A DNA stretch of 50,228 nucleotides, from contig URKX01000014.1 in NCBI GenBank assembly GCA_900548545.1, positions 1 through 50,228 on the forward strand, written 5' to 3'. The notes below the pieces were generated by a model. It was not told the origin of the DNA. It saw nothing but the letters and a program-made list of their open reading frames with translations, and ran no database searches. The translations under genes were made by a program, and so were the position numbers. Origin of the DNA: an uncultured Oscillospiraceae bacterium. Lineage in GTDB: Bacteria > Bacillota > Clostridia > Oscillospirales > Acutalibacteraceae. Shown here in pieces: positions 42,546 through 48,840 of the stretch; within the stretch, counting starts at the first letter, position 1; each line of letters begins with the position of its first letter.

Positions 42546-42941
42546 TCACACTCCATTCGCCGCTTTTGCCGCAAGCGGCGAAAGCTCGCCATTTCGTGGA
42601 TGCTCCTTCTCCCCACAAAGCAGGCTTTGCGGGGGCCCCGATTGCACCAGCCTTTCCTTTTGCGGTAAGATAAGTTCGGCGGTTATCTCATCAATCAAAG
42701 CAATAATTTTTTCTTCCGTGTCCGCTGAAATTTTGCCTTCGCATACCACACAGAGTGCGTCTAATTTATCGCTGAAAGAGAAGAATACTTCGGGTAAAAC
42801 GGCTCTCGGCATATATCCCAAAGCACGCTGCCGGAGATATTCCGATACGGTCAGACCACACTTTTCGGCGTTACGCTCAATCAGATTTTTCTCTTTTTCG
42901 CTGATACGGATAAACAGGTTTTTATTCTTTATTTCATTCAT
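42546..42941 (-). CDS. mobC: MobC-like relaxosome protein
   Basis: A 131-residue MobC-type mobilisation protein: LFIRISEKEKNLIERNAEKCGLTVSEYLRQRALG is a ribbon-helix-helix-like DNA-binding start typical of the family, which helps the relaxase nick oriT. The C-terminus is unusual, Pro/Gly rich (QSGPPQSLLCGEKEHPRNGEL). It directly precedes the relaxase stub. oriT is expected nearby, probably in the gap upstream. Confidence 0.82.
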   Translation of the reverse strand: MNEIKNKNLFIRISEKEKNLIERNAEKCGLTVSEYLRQRALGYMPRAVLPEVFFSFSDKLDALCVVCEGKISADTEEKIIALIDEITAELILPQKERLVQSGPPQSLLCGEKEHPRNGELSPLAAKAANGV

Positions 42942-43510
42942 ACAACATCAGTCCTTTCATTCAATTAAATAGGGGTTTTAGGGTGCTCCCTAAAGTAAAA
43001 TCGGCTCTCAAAGCCGATTTAAACGGAAACTGTCAATACAGTTTCCCTGCTTGTTACGGTATGAGACATCTCCGCTGTCCTTTTCGTGGGCGTTTTGCCG
43101 GTCTGCCTGAATGTCGTTTTTCTATCCCTGCCCCGGAGTCTCACCGCAGCGTTGCTGTGCTCGCTCCCATCAAAGGAAGATCATCGCACGGTCATATCCC
43201 ATCCAGCCGGTCATTCAGTTGTAACCGGCTTTCGGGCAACAAAAAAAGCCGGCACACAAATGCGTACCGACTTCCCGCAAAAAGGATAGACTTATCCCCT
43301 GCGGTGGCGGCTTCACATTCATGTAACCGGCTTTGAAATTCAAAGTCGAAACTGTCCTTTACGCTTATCTGATTGCTGACAGTTCAAAGCAATTCAGAAG
43401 CGGCGGTACTTTCTCTTAGCGTACCGCTGGCGTTGTCCGGCTGAAAGCCGTCTCTCTCACTCTAATGTGAAGAATGCTATTCAGTTGTCGCTCTCTTTTG
43501 AGAGTATTTT
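42942..43510. other. Long non-coding stretch upstream of mobC
   Basis: About 570 bp with no credible gene, part of the 747-bp gap between mobC and the plus-strand cluster. It includes two perfect hairpins (42998-43046), several copies of CCGGCTTT/AAAGCCGG type repeats around 43215-43250 and 43325, and is read as an untranslated leader from the promoter at 43511-43540. It may contain oriT and regulatory RNA structures. Confidence 0.45.
42998..43046. repeat. Two adjacent perfect hairpins upstream of mobC
   Basis: AAATCGGCT-CTCAA-AGCCGATTT (42998-43020) and GGAAACTG-TCAATA-CAGTTTCC (43025-43046), four bases apart, about 57 bp upstream of the mobC start. They could be oriT structures or an attenuator pair. 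Confidence 0.6.
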
Positions 43511-43540
43511 ATTATACCGCATAGAACAAGTGTTTGTCAA
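43511..43540 (-). promoter_or_regulatory. Sigma-A promoter for mobC and downstream genes
   Basis: Minus strand TTGACA (43535-43540), 18 bp, TATAAT (43511-43516), both boxes perfect. The transcript has a 570-nt leader before mobC. Confidence 0.85.
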
Positions 43541-43582
43541 GACTTTCTGAATAAATTTTCAAAGAACGCGCCTTGTAATATT

Positions 43583-43645
43583 AAATGCGAAAGAACAAAC
43601 ACCACGTCGAACGACGGGTGCAAGTTCTATCGCATTTATTTTTTT
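43583..43645 (+). terminator. Long capped hairpin with T-run
   Basis: AAATGCGA-A-AGAAC pairs with GTTCT-A-TCGCATTT, enclosing an inner CGTCG-AA-CGACG, and is followed on the plus strand by TTTATTTTTTTG-like T-rich sequence. No plus-strand gene precedes it, so it may protect the following cluster from read-through or be the end of an unseen transcript. Confidence 0.5.
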
Positions 43646-43688
43646 GTATCACAAAAACCGTAAAATGCAAGAGAAACGGGGGTGAAAT

Positions 43689-43967
43689 GTGGTGCGGCAG
43701 TACAGATACATAGACTTTCGGGACCGGGAGCAAATCGCCGCCCGATACCTGAATGGGGACCGCGTGGCCGACATTGCCGCAGGGCTTGGCGTGACAACGG
43801 CGACGGTCTACCGCGAATTGAAGCGCGGCGAAACGGGAGAACTTGACCGCAACCAGCGGCGGGAATACAACCCCGTTCTTGCACAACAGAGGGTGCAGGC
43901 CAGTTTTAAGCGGCGCGGGAAGCCCGCGGCGGTGAGTTCACAAGGAGGTGTGCAGATTGGCAACTAA
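43689..43967 (+). CDS. IS30-type helix-turn-helix protein
   Basis: A 92-residue protein with an IS30-like HTH_38 region (QIAARYLNGDRVADIAAGLGVTT then VYRELKRGE), matching the DNA-binding start of IS30 transposases but lacking any DDE catalytic domain. It is likely a small DNA-binding regulator at the head of the plus-strand cluster. Two GTG codons (43689, 43692) are possible starts after GGGGGTG. Confidence 0.7.
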   Translation: MVRQYRYIDFRDREQIAARYLNGDRVADIAAGLGVTTATVYRELKRGETGELDRNQRREYNPVLAQQRVQASFKRRGKPAAVSSQGGVQIGN

Positions 43968-44184
43968 TTTTGAAGAGATCGCCAGAACCCCGGAAACGCT
44001 GGCCGCATTCCTGCGGAGCCTGCCCGTTCTGGATGGACCGTGGGACGAAGAATTCCAGCGGCAGTATTGCGCCGGGTGCGGAAAGGTGAGTTGCGACGAC
44101 GGGAGCGGTTGCCCCTACGAAGAAAAGCGGAATAGCCCCGGCTGGTGGCTGGGGCTTGAAGCTGGGACGGCGGGGGCGGTCTAA
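43957..44184 (+). CDS. Small Cys-rich protein, unknown
   Basis: A 75-residue protein starting with TTG at 43957, chosen because a full AAGGAGG lies 8 bp upstream; it overlaps the previous gene by 11 bases. Four cysteines in CAGCGKVSC and GC (YCAGCG...DGSGCPYEEK) suggest metal binding. Not recognised. Confidence 0.65.
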   Translation: MATNFEEIARTPETLAAFLRSLPVLDGPWDEEFQRQYCAGCGKVSCDDGSGCPYEEKRNSPGWWLGLEAGTAGAV

Positions 44185-44633
44185 TGCTTGAAGTTGTACC
44201 TATAACCCTACGGGAAGCAAACGCGTTCGTGGAGCAGAACCACAGACACCACGGGCCGACGGTGGGGCATAAATTTTCCATCGGGCTTTCCGACGGCGAA
44301 AAGATCGTGGGCGTTGCCATTGTGGGCCGTCCGGTGGCGCGGCATTTAGACGACGGCTGGACGCTGGAAGTCAACAGGCTTTGCACAGACGGGACCCGGA
44401 ACGCCTGTTCAATGCTTTATGCCGCCGCATGGAGAACCGCCCGCGCTATGGGGTATAAACGGCTGGTGACATACATTCTGGAAAGCGAAAACGGGGCAAG
44501 CCTGCGGGCCGCTGGCTGGAAGTGTGTTGGACAGGCGGGCGGCTTGCGGTGGACCGGAAAAAGACGGCCAGAAGTTGACCTTTACCCGGCACAAATGAAA
44601 ATCCGATTCGAGCGGGAGGCGGAAAAGCCATGA
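44184..44633 (+). CDS. XF1762-type acetyltransferase-like protein
   Basis: A 149-residue protein like the phage-borne XF1762 family, with a GNAT-like layout: EVVPITLREANAFVEQNHRHH, GVAIVGRPVARHL, EVNRLCTDGTRNACSMLY (acetyl-CoA loop region) and AAGWKCVG. These proteins are common on prophages and ICEs; the substrate is unknown. The ATG shares its A with the TAA of the preceding gene (TAATG). Confidence 0.75.
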   Translation: MLEVVPITLREANAFVEQNHRHHGPTVGHKFSIGLSDGEKIVGVAIVGRPVARHLDDGWTLEVNRLCTDGTRNACSMLYAAAWRTARAMGYKRLVTYILESENGASLRAAGWKCVGQAGGLRWTGKRRPEVDLYPAQMKIRFEREAEKP

Positions 44634-45019
44634 CGAAGAAAAACAGTTACCCCGGCGGCGTGAAGCTGACGGCCACAAAAGCCCGCGCCGTGGCAATGCA
44701 GGAATTCGGGACCGCAAAGGGCCTGACAAAAGAAGAAACTGCAATGCCCGGTTACTTCAAAATGAGGTTGGGGAACCTGTTCATTCGCATTCACCCGGAC
44801 ACCTACGACGGAACAGGGTGCATTGTGGTTTCGGCTGAACTGGCGTTTGCCACGGGTCAAACCCTGAAATTCCTGAACCCGGACACCCTGCAAGACGATT
44901 ACAACGCGCTGGAACGGTATTGCAAGCGCGCCCAGCGGGACGACCTGAAAGACTGGGTGCTAACCAACGGGGCGGACTACTGTTGCGAGGAAGTCAAGCG
45001 GATTTGGGAAAGAGGGTGA
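44630..45019 (+). CDS. Hypothetical protein of the phage-like cluster
   Basis: A 129-residue protein overlapping the preceding gene by 4 bases (ATGA). No domain recognised. It has a basic N-terminus (MTKKNSYPGGVKLTATKARA) and an acidic, charged C-terminal half (YNALERYCKRAQRDDLKDW). Confidence 0.65.
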   Translation: MTKKNSYPGGVKLTATKARAVAMQEFGTAKGLTKEETAMPGYFKMRLGNLFIRIHPDTYDGTGCIVVSAELAFATGQTLKFLNPDTLQDDYNALERYCKRAQRDDLKDWVLTNGADYCCEEVKRIWERG

Positions 45020-45023
45020 CGGC

Positions 45024-45203
45024 GTGAAAATCCGAATCACCCGCGATACAAAAATTCCGCTTGTTGAGAAAGGCCGGGTTTTCTACGTGCAAGGAGTATC
45101 GACGACCGGGGACGGCGAAACAGTCTATTTCATCCACCACGGCGGGAACTATTTGGGAATCTGCGCCGGGGATTGCGAAGTGATCGAGAGGGAACCGGAA
45201 TGA
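45024..45203 (+). CDS. 59-residue miniprotein of the cluster
   Basis: Not listed among longer open frames: GTG at 45024, 4 bp after the previous stop, reads MKIRITRDTKIPLVEKGR, then FYVQGVSTTGDGETVYFIHH, ending EVIEREPE before TGA at 45201-45203. The beta-rich, charged sequence looks like a small SH3-like or OB-like fold. Spacing and overlap with neighbours support translation. Confidence 0.6.
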   Translation: MKIRITRDTKIPLVEKGRVFYVQGVSTTGDGETVYFIHHGGNYLGICAGDCEVIEREPE

Positions 45204-45475
45204 AGAACGTAGCGCGAGAGGCCACAAACGGCGTGATTTACGGAGAATCCGGCGAGATCGTGAAAAATGGCTTGCGTGTTGTTTGCCCCCATTGCGGAGA
45301 AATCGGACTTTACCCCGGCCACGGCGGAAGTGTGAATATCTGGACCGTGGGGGCAATCGAGCGGCGGGAATGTACGAAATGCCGTAAGCAGTTCCACGCA
45401 ATCAGTTTGACCGTTCCGGCGGACATGACCCCGGAGGAATTCTATTTGAAAATCAAAGAGGGGGTGAAGCTGTGA
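45200..45475 (+). CDS. Zinc-ribbon protein of the cluster
   Basis: A 91-residue protein starting at the ATG at 45200, overlapping the previous stop by 4 bases. CPHCGEIGLYPG and CTKC form a four-Cys zinc ribbon; phage regulators of transcription often look like this. Not recognised further. Confidence 0.65.
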   Translation: MKNVAREATNGVIYGESGEIVKNGLRVVCPHCGEIGLYPGHGGSVNIWTVGAIERRECTKCRKQFHAISLTVPADMTPEEFYLKIKEGVKL

Positions 45476-45651
45476 AGCGTCAATTCTGCTTGCCCTGCTT
45501 TCTCGAACTGAAAAAGGCCGGGAAGCACGACATAACCCGCATAGCAGGCGGAAAGAACCTGAAAATCACCTGTTGGCGGTGCAAACGCCGCCGCTACGGG
45601 GCGGAATACGAGATTTCCCGGAAAGGCGGTGCGCGCCGTGACAGTGAATGA
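45472..45651 (+). CDS. 59-residue double-CxxC miniprotein
   Basis: GTG at 45472 overlaps the previous TGA by 4 bases. The product starts MKRQFCLPCFLELKKAGKH and has two C-x2-C pairs (CLPC, CWRC), followed by a very basic KRRRY stretch: a compact zinc knuckle with nucleic-acid-binding character. Unknown function. Confidence 0.6.
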   Translation: MKRQFCLPCFLELKKAGKHDITRIAGGKNLKITCWRCKRRRYGAEYEISRKGGARRDSE

Positions 45652-45847
45652 ATTGAAGCGGGCTTTTCTGGATGAACGCCCGGTTGCGTTCGGCGGTATT
45701 ACCTATCAGAAAATAACGGCGGTGATTTACCGAAAGACCCCGGACGGGAAAGGACTTCACGTGCAAGGCGAACTGCTGGACCGGAACGGGCGCGCCGTTG
45801 CAATCGCGGCGGCGGACCGAATCAATTTTGTGGAGGCGACACCATGA
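45638..45847 (+). CDS. Hypothetical 69-residue protein
   Basis: Starts at GTG 45638 (MTVNELKRAFLDERP), 14 bases inside the previous gene; AAAGGCGG 8 bp upstream decides this over GTG 45629. Beta-rich (VAFGGITYQKITAVIYR). Not recognised. Confidence 0.55.
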   Translation: MTVNELKRAFLDERPVAFGGITYQKITAVIYRKTPDGKGLHVQGELLDRNGRAVAIAAADRINFVEATP

Positions 45848-46167
45848 CGCAGGAAATCAGAACAATCACCATTGGAGCGGGACAAGCCCGCCCGCGGCGG
45901 CGGAGCAAGAAGCACACCCGGCGGCGCGTCCGGCTGAACGGCTGGACCGTGGCGAAATATGCGGCCCTGACCGTGGCCGGGGTCCTGCTGTTTCGAGCGG
46001 GTGCGGCCTACGCCCTGACAGAACGGGGATATAAGGCGATCGGCGGCGAAGTTTTCGCCCTCTTCCTCCCCGTGTTCTACTACACAATTTCCGCAACGGT
46101 GCGGGACTATATCAAGGAAATCAAATCTATTTTTCGGGAGGAAAAGGACCATGAAAAAACTTGCTGA
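45844..46167 (+). CDS. Hypothetical membrane protein
   Basis: A 107-residue protein overlapping the previous gene by 4 bases. A basic N-terminal tail (RPRRRSKKHTRRRVR) precedes two hydrophobic segments (YAALTVAGVLLFRAGAAYAL; GEVFALFLPVFYYTI). Topology suggests a small two-pass membrane protein with a cytoplasmic positive patch. Confidence 0.6.
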   Translation: MTQEIRTITIGAGQARPRRRSKKHTRRRVRLNGWTVAKYAALTVAGVLLFRAGAAYALTERGYKAIGGEVFALFLPVFYYTISATVRDYIKEIKSIFREEKDHEKTC

Positions 46168-46882
46168 ACTGAAACCGGGCGATCGCTTCATGTATGGCGG
46201 CGTTGAGTGGGTCAAATTCGAGGACATCGGCGCGGGAACGCTTTGTCTGGCGGCGGAACCTGTTTTTCTCCGGGCGTTCGATGAAGAGAACTGCAACGAC
46301 TGGCGGAAATCCTCTTTGCGCCGGGAATTGAACGGGGCGTTCCTTGACGCATTGGTTGCGGAGGGCGCAGACCGGGCCGCGTTCCTTGATTGGGAAAGCG
46401 ACTTGACCGCCGACGACGGAATGACCGATTACGGGACCGCCACGGACAAGATCGCTTTGCGGTCCGACGCGCTTTGCCGCAAGTATCGGGAGATCACCCC
46501 GCCCGTGGACGAATGGTGCTGGAACCTGACCCCGTGGACGTGTGACGCGTCGCATTCGTACAACGTCCGCAACGTCACTTCCTCCGGCGCGATGAGCTGG
46601 GTCAGCGCGTGCGGCGGCGGCAGGGGCGTTCGCCCGCTTTGCTATCCGAAATCTGTAATCTTGGTATCTATCCCCGGAGAGGACGACGAAGAAGAGCAGG
46701 CCGCGCGCCGTGAAGAAATGAAGCTGGACGCCGTGGATGCGCTCATGTCCACGCTGAACGATTATCCGCCCTATTTGTGGGGCGACGCGCTGGGCGCGGT
46801 GGTTGCCGCCCTGTTCCAGTCAAAGCAGGACGCGGAAGAGATCGCGCAGGAAGAGGCAGACAAAAAGGCGGCGGAGGGGTAA
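46151..46882 (+). CDS. DUF6273 domain protein (C-type-lectin-like fold)
   Basis: A 243-residue protein whose N-terminal 185 residues match the DUF6273 pattern: LKPGDRFMYGGVEWVK, NDWRKSSLRRELNGAFL, and TPWTCDASHSYNV, ending GGGRGVRPLCYPKSVILVS (usually GVRPAL). The Ser/Asn-rich stretch between resembles the loop of C-type-lectin-like or FGE-type domains. The C-terminal part is acidic (EDDEEEQAARREEMK). No signal peptide. It overlaps the previous gene by 17 bases and AGGAAAAGGACC precedes the ATG. Function unknown; a recognition/binding role is possible. Confidence 0.7.
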   Translation: MKKLAELKPGDRFMYGGVEWVKFEDIGAGTLCLAAEPVFLRAFDEENCNDWRKSSLRRELNGAFLDALVAEGADRAAFLDWESDLTADDGMTDYGTATDKIALRSDALCRKYREITPPVDEWCWNLTPWTCDASHSYNVRNVTSSGAMSWVSACGGGRGVRPLCYPKSVILVSIPGEDDEEEQAARREEMKLDAVDALMSTLNDYPPYLWGDALGAVVAALFQSKQDAEEIAQEEADKKAAEG

Positions 46883-46898
46883 ACCCCTCCCCGCCGCC
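46867..46898 (-). terminator. GC-rich hairpin at the end of the plus-strand cluster
   Basis: GGCGGCGGAGGGG-TAAA-CCCCTCCCCGCCGCC overlaps the DUF6273 stop codon. T residues follow it on the minus strand, so it terminates leftward transcripts; on the plus strand there is no T-run. Confidence 0.55.
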
Positions 46899-46911
46899 GC
46901 AAAAAGTACAT

Positions 46912-46989
46912 AAGAAAAACCGCCCCGCGTTGTTCTGCAAAGCAACGCGAAGCGGATTCCGCCGATGAAAATATATCATCTATCAACCT
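46912..46989 (-). ncRNA. Candidate small RNA
   Basis: Between a near-consensus minus-strand promoter (46996-47024) and a terminator (hairpin 46920-46955: CCGC-TT-CGCGTTG / CAACGCG-GG-GCGG, then TTTTT), about 78 nt would be transcribed. Two further small stems (GATGA/TCATC and GCGG/CCGC) lie inside. An ATG-started 78-codon frame exists but has no ribosome binding site. The RNA would end before reaching the oppositely read cluster. Confidence 0.5.
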
Positions 46990-46995
46990 AACGAA

Positions 46996-47024
46996 AGTAT
47001 AGCAAAAAGCGGCGGAAAAGTCAA
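46996..47024 (-). promoter_or_regulatory. Sigma-A promoter for the candidate small RNA
   Basis: Minus strand TTGACT (47019-47024), exactly 17 bp, TATACT (46996-47001). Confidence 0.75.
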
Positions 47025-47150
47025 GAAACAACGCCGTTTTTATGCGGCGTAGCGGGCTTGTAATGGGTATTATCATTCCGACGAAGCCTTGTTACGCAGA
47101 CAGGAAGAAAGCACGGGTTCAGCGGTCCTACTCCACGCCCTCTTCCCTCT

Positions 47151-47423
47151 TCACTTTCTCTTTTTGCGCCGCCGAGGGTATTCTTCAAGCGTTTCATACG
47201 GATAGAAACCGCCCGAATACATATCTGAAAATCCGTACTTCTTATGAAAATCGGAAAAATATTTTTCAAACCGTTCCCCGCTGTAGGAAAAACCTGCCGC
47301 CGCAGACATTCCTGCGCCTGCGCCGATTACAATAGCGTCCGCATTTTCTATCTCGGTTTTTAACCTGTCAAGCTGCTCGGAGCAGTTCTCGGTAGATGTT
47401 GTAATCAAGTTCCTTAAAAACAT
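47151..47423 (-). pseudogene. Truncated SirTM-type sirtuin
   Basis: The first about 82 residues of a class M sirtuin (SirTM), which performs protein ADP-ribosylation in operons with macrodomain hydrolases: ADAIVIGAGAGMSAAAGFSYSGERF (NAD loop) and KKYGFSDMYSGGFYPYETLEEY. Sirtuin homology stops at about 47177, followed by nine unrelated residues to the stop at 47151; the catalytic His and zinc cysteines are missing. The ATG at 47423 lies inside the macrodomain gene, with AGAGGTG 7 bp upstream, a 56-base overlap. Confidence 0.75.
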
Positions 47424-48147
47424 TGAAAATCACCTCTATTTTGCTGTGCGCTTGTTCCTTATATCGTTTTACGGTTTCAACCGCTATCTGTGCTGCTTTA
47501 TCATTCGGGAAATGAAATTCTCCCGTGGAGATACAACAGAATGCGATACTTTTCAGCCCGTTTCTTTCTGCCAGTTCCAAACAGGATTGGTAACATGAAG
47601 CAAGCAGCTCTTTATCTTTTTTGGTAAGGCTGCCGTGCACAATCGGACCGACCGTGTGCAGCACATACCGGCATGGCAGGTTATAGGCTTTTGTGAGCTT
47701 TGCTCTGCCGGTTTCTTCTTCGTGTCCCTGCTGTTTCATCAGTTCGGAACATTCCAAACGAAGCTGTACGCCCGCATAGGTGTGGATGGCGTTGTCGATA
47801 CAGCCGTGGCAAGGAACAAAGCAGCCAAGCATTTGACTGTTAGCAGCGTTTACAATACCGTCGCATTGTAAAGTAGTAATGTCTCCACGCCAAAGGTATA
47901 TCTTTTTTTGAACAGGCTCTAAATCGGCAAGCGCCGTTATTCCTTTTCGCCTTGTTTCTTCCTGCAAATAGGCGTTTTGAACCGTCAAAAATTCCTCTGT
48001 TACAGGCAAGGGCATACGAATATTAAAAAGCGAACGAAGCAGCGTTTTCTGTCCCTGCTCATCACACGGAATTTCAATTTTAGAATACTGCGGCTGTTCT
48101 TTAAGAAGTGCCGCTATTAAATATCTTCGTCGTTCGGTTTGCGTCAT
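47368..48147 (-). CDS. Macrodomain protein-ADP-ribosyl hydrolase (zinc-dependent type)
   Basis: A 259-residue macrodomain protein, a single ADP-ribosyl-hydrolase domain preceded by a helical N-terminus. YLWRGDITTLQCDGIVNAAN is the ADP-ribose-binding start; CFVPCHGCIDNAIHTYAG matches the cysteine/histidine zinc site of the zinc-dependent macrodomains encoded beside SirTM sirtuins, which reverse SirTM-made ADP-ribosylation; HTVGPIVHG and CCISTGEFHFP complete the fold. Start 48147 has GAGAGG 8 bp upstream. It overlaps the sirtuin stub and follows the flavin protein by 4 bp, so it lies in one operon. Confidence 0.88.
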   Translation of the reverse strand: MTQTERRRYLIAALLKEQPQYSKIEIPCDEQGQKTLLRSLFNIRMPLPVTEEFLTVQNAYLQEETRRKGITALADLEPVQKKIYLWRGDITTLQCDGIVNAANSQMLGCFVPCHGCIDNAIHTYAGVQLRLECSELMKQQGHEEETGRAKLTKAYNLPCRYVLHTVGPIVHGSLTKKDKELLASCYQSCLELAERNGLKSIAFCCISTGEFHFPNDKAAQIAVETVKRYKEQAHSKIEVIFNVFKELDYNIYRELLRAA

Positions 48148-48151
48148 TTTC

Positions 48152-48766
48152 TTATCCTCTCCGTAGAACTGCTTTTTGAGGGCAAACGCTAAAACAGTTG
48201 CCGCAATGCAAGCAGTTTTCCTGCCTTATTACAGCAGGTACTGTCGAAATATCAATGCACTTCTGCGGGCATTTGGAATAGCAAAGCTTACAGCCGATAC
48301 ACTTGTCCGTCACAAAGTAGCCTGTTTTCTCTATCTGCGCCCCGCCAAAAGAAAAGCTGGCTCGCTCAATCGGCTGCTTGGAAAGGTCAAACCATTCGCC
48401 GCTGCCTTCATAAATTTGAAATACTGTCAGCGCCTTTTGGGATTCCTGCGTGGGATAAATCTCCCGCATATATGGATTTTTTTCAAACAGGCGAGTCAAA
48501 AGCGTGTTTCCAAGCTCTTTTACCGTTCCCCGCAGCGATATTGCCACGCAGGACATGGTATCCTTACCCTTCATTCCCGTTAGTGCAACATATCCCTTTT
48601 TCTTCAATCGGGCATAAAAGCTCTTGCCTTTTGCCGTTAGAAAATACAACCCTTTTTCGTCACTATCCATTATATCAATCGCACAGGTAACGGGCAGTCC
48701 GCTGTCATCAACAGTTGCTGCAATCACAGAATGGATTTCTTTTTCTAAGTAACGCAAATAGTTCAT
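48152..48766 (-). CDS. Flavin-binding split-barrel protein with two 4Fe-4S clusters
   Basis: A 204-residue fusion. The first about 135 residues are a pyridoxamine-5'-phosphate-oxidase-like FMN-binding split barrel (HSVIAATVDDSGLPVTCAIDIMD, LYFLTAKGKSFYARLK). The C-terminus has CIGCKLCYSKCPQKC and CLHCGNCFSVCPQKA, two ferredoxin-type [4Fe-4S] sites. Such proteins are probable FMN reductases/redox sensors; partner unknown. AGGAGAG lies 7 bp before the ATG. Only 30 bp separate it from the preceding terminator, so expression probably depends on read-through. Confidence 0.87.
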   Translation of the reverse strand: MNYLRYLEKEIHSVIAATVDDSGLPVTCAIDIMDSDEKGLYFLTAKGKSFYARLKKKGYVALTGMKGKDTMSCVAISLRGTVKELGNTLLTRLFEKNPYMREIYPTQESQKALTVFQIYEGSGEWFDLSKQPIERASFSFGGAQIEKTGYFVTDKCIGCKLCYSKCPQKCIDISTVPAVIRQENCLHCGNCFSVCPQKAVLRRG

Positions 48767-48795
48767 TTTGCCGCTCTCCTATCAAAAACGAGAGC

Positions 48796-48830
48796 AAAGC
48801 CCCGCAGTTTGGATAAATCTGCGAGGCTTT
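48796..48830 (-). terminator. Intergenic terminator or attenuator
   Basis: Minus strand AAAGCCTCGCAG-(11 nt)-CTGCGGGGCTTT, followed by a weak T-run further on (GTTTTTG); 10 bp after the NTF2-like gene. Confidence 0.7.
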
Positions 48831-48840
48831 GTCTACTTTA

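Noticed and set aside
42983..43336. Plus-strand open frame of 117 codons upstream of mobC
   Set aside because: It runs through two perfect hairpins and repeat-rich DNA, has no ribosome binding site and no recognisable domain.
43581..43886. Minus-strand open frames opposite the HTH gene
   Set aside because: They oppose the better supported plus-strand gene and cross a terminator-like hairpin.
46743..46979. Minus-strand frame of 78 codons over the candidate small RNA
   Set aside because: It starts without a ribosome binding site, passes through two terminators and is low-complexity toward its end.
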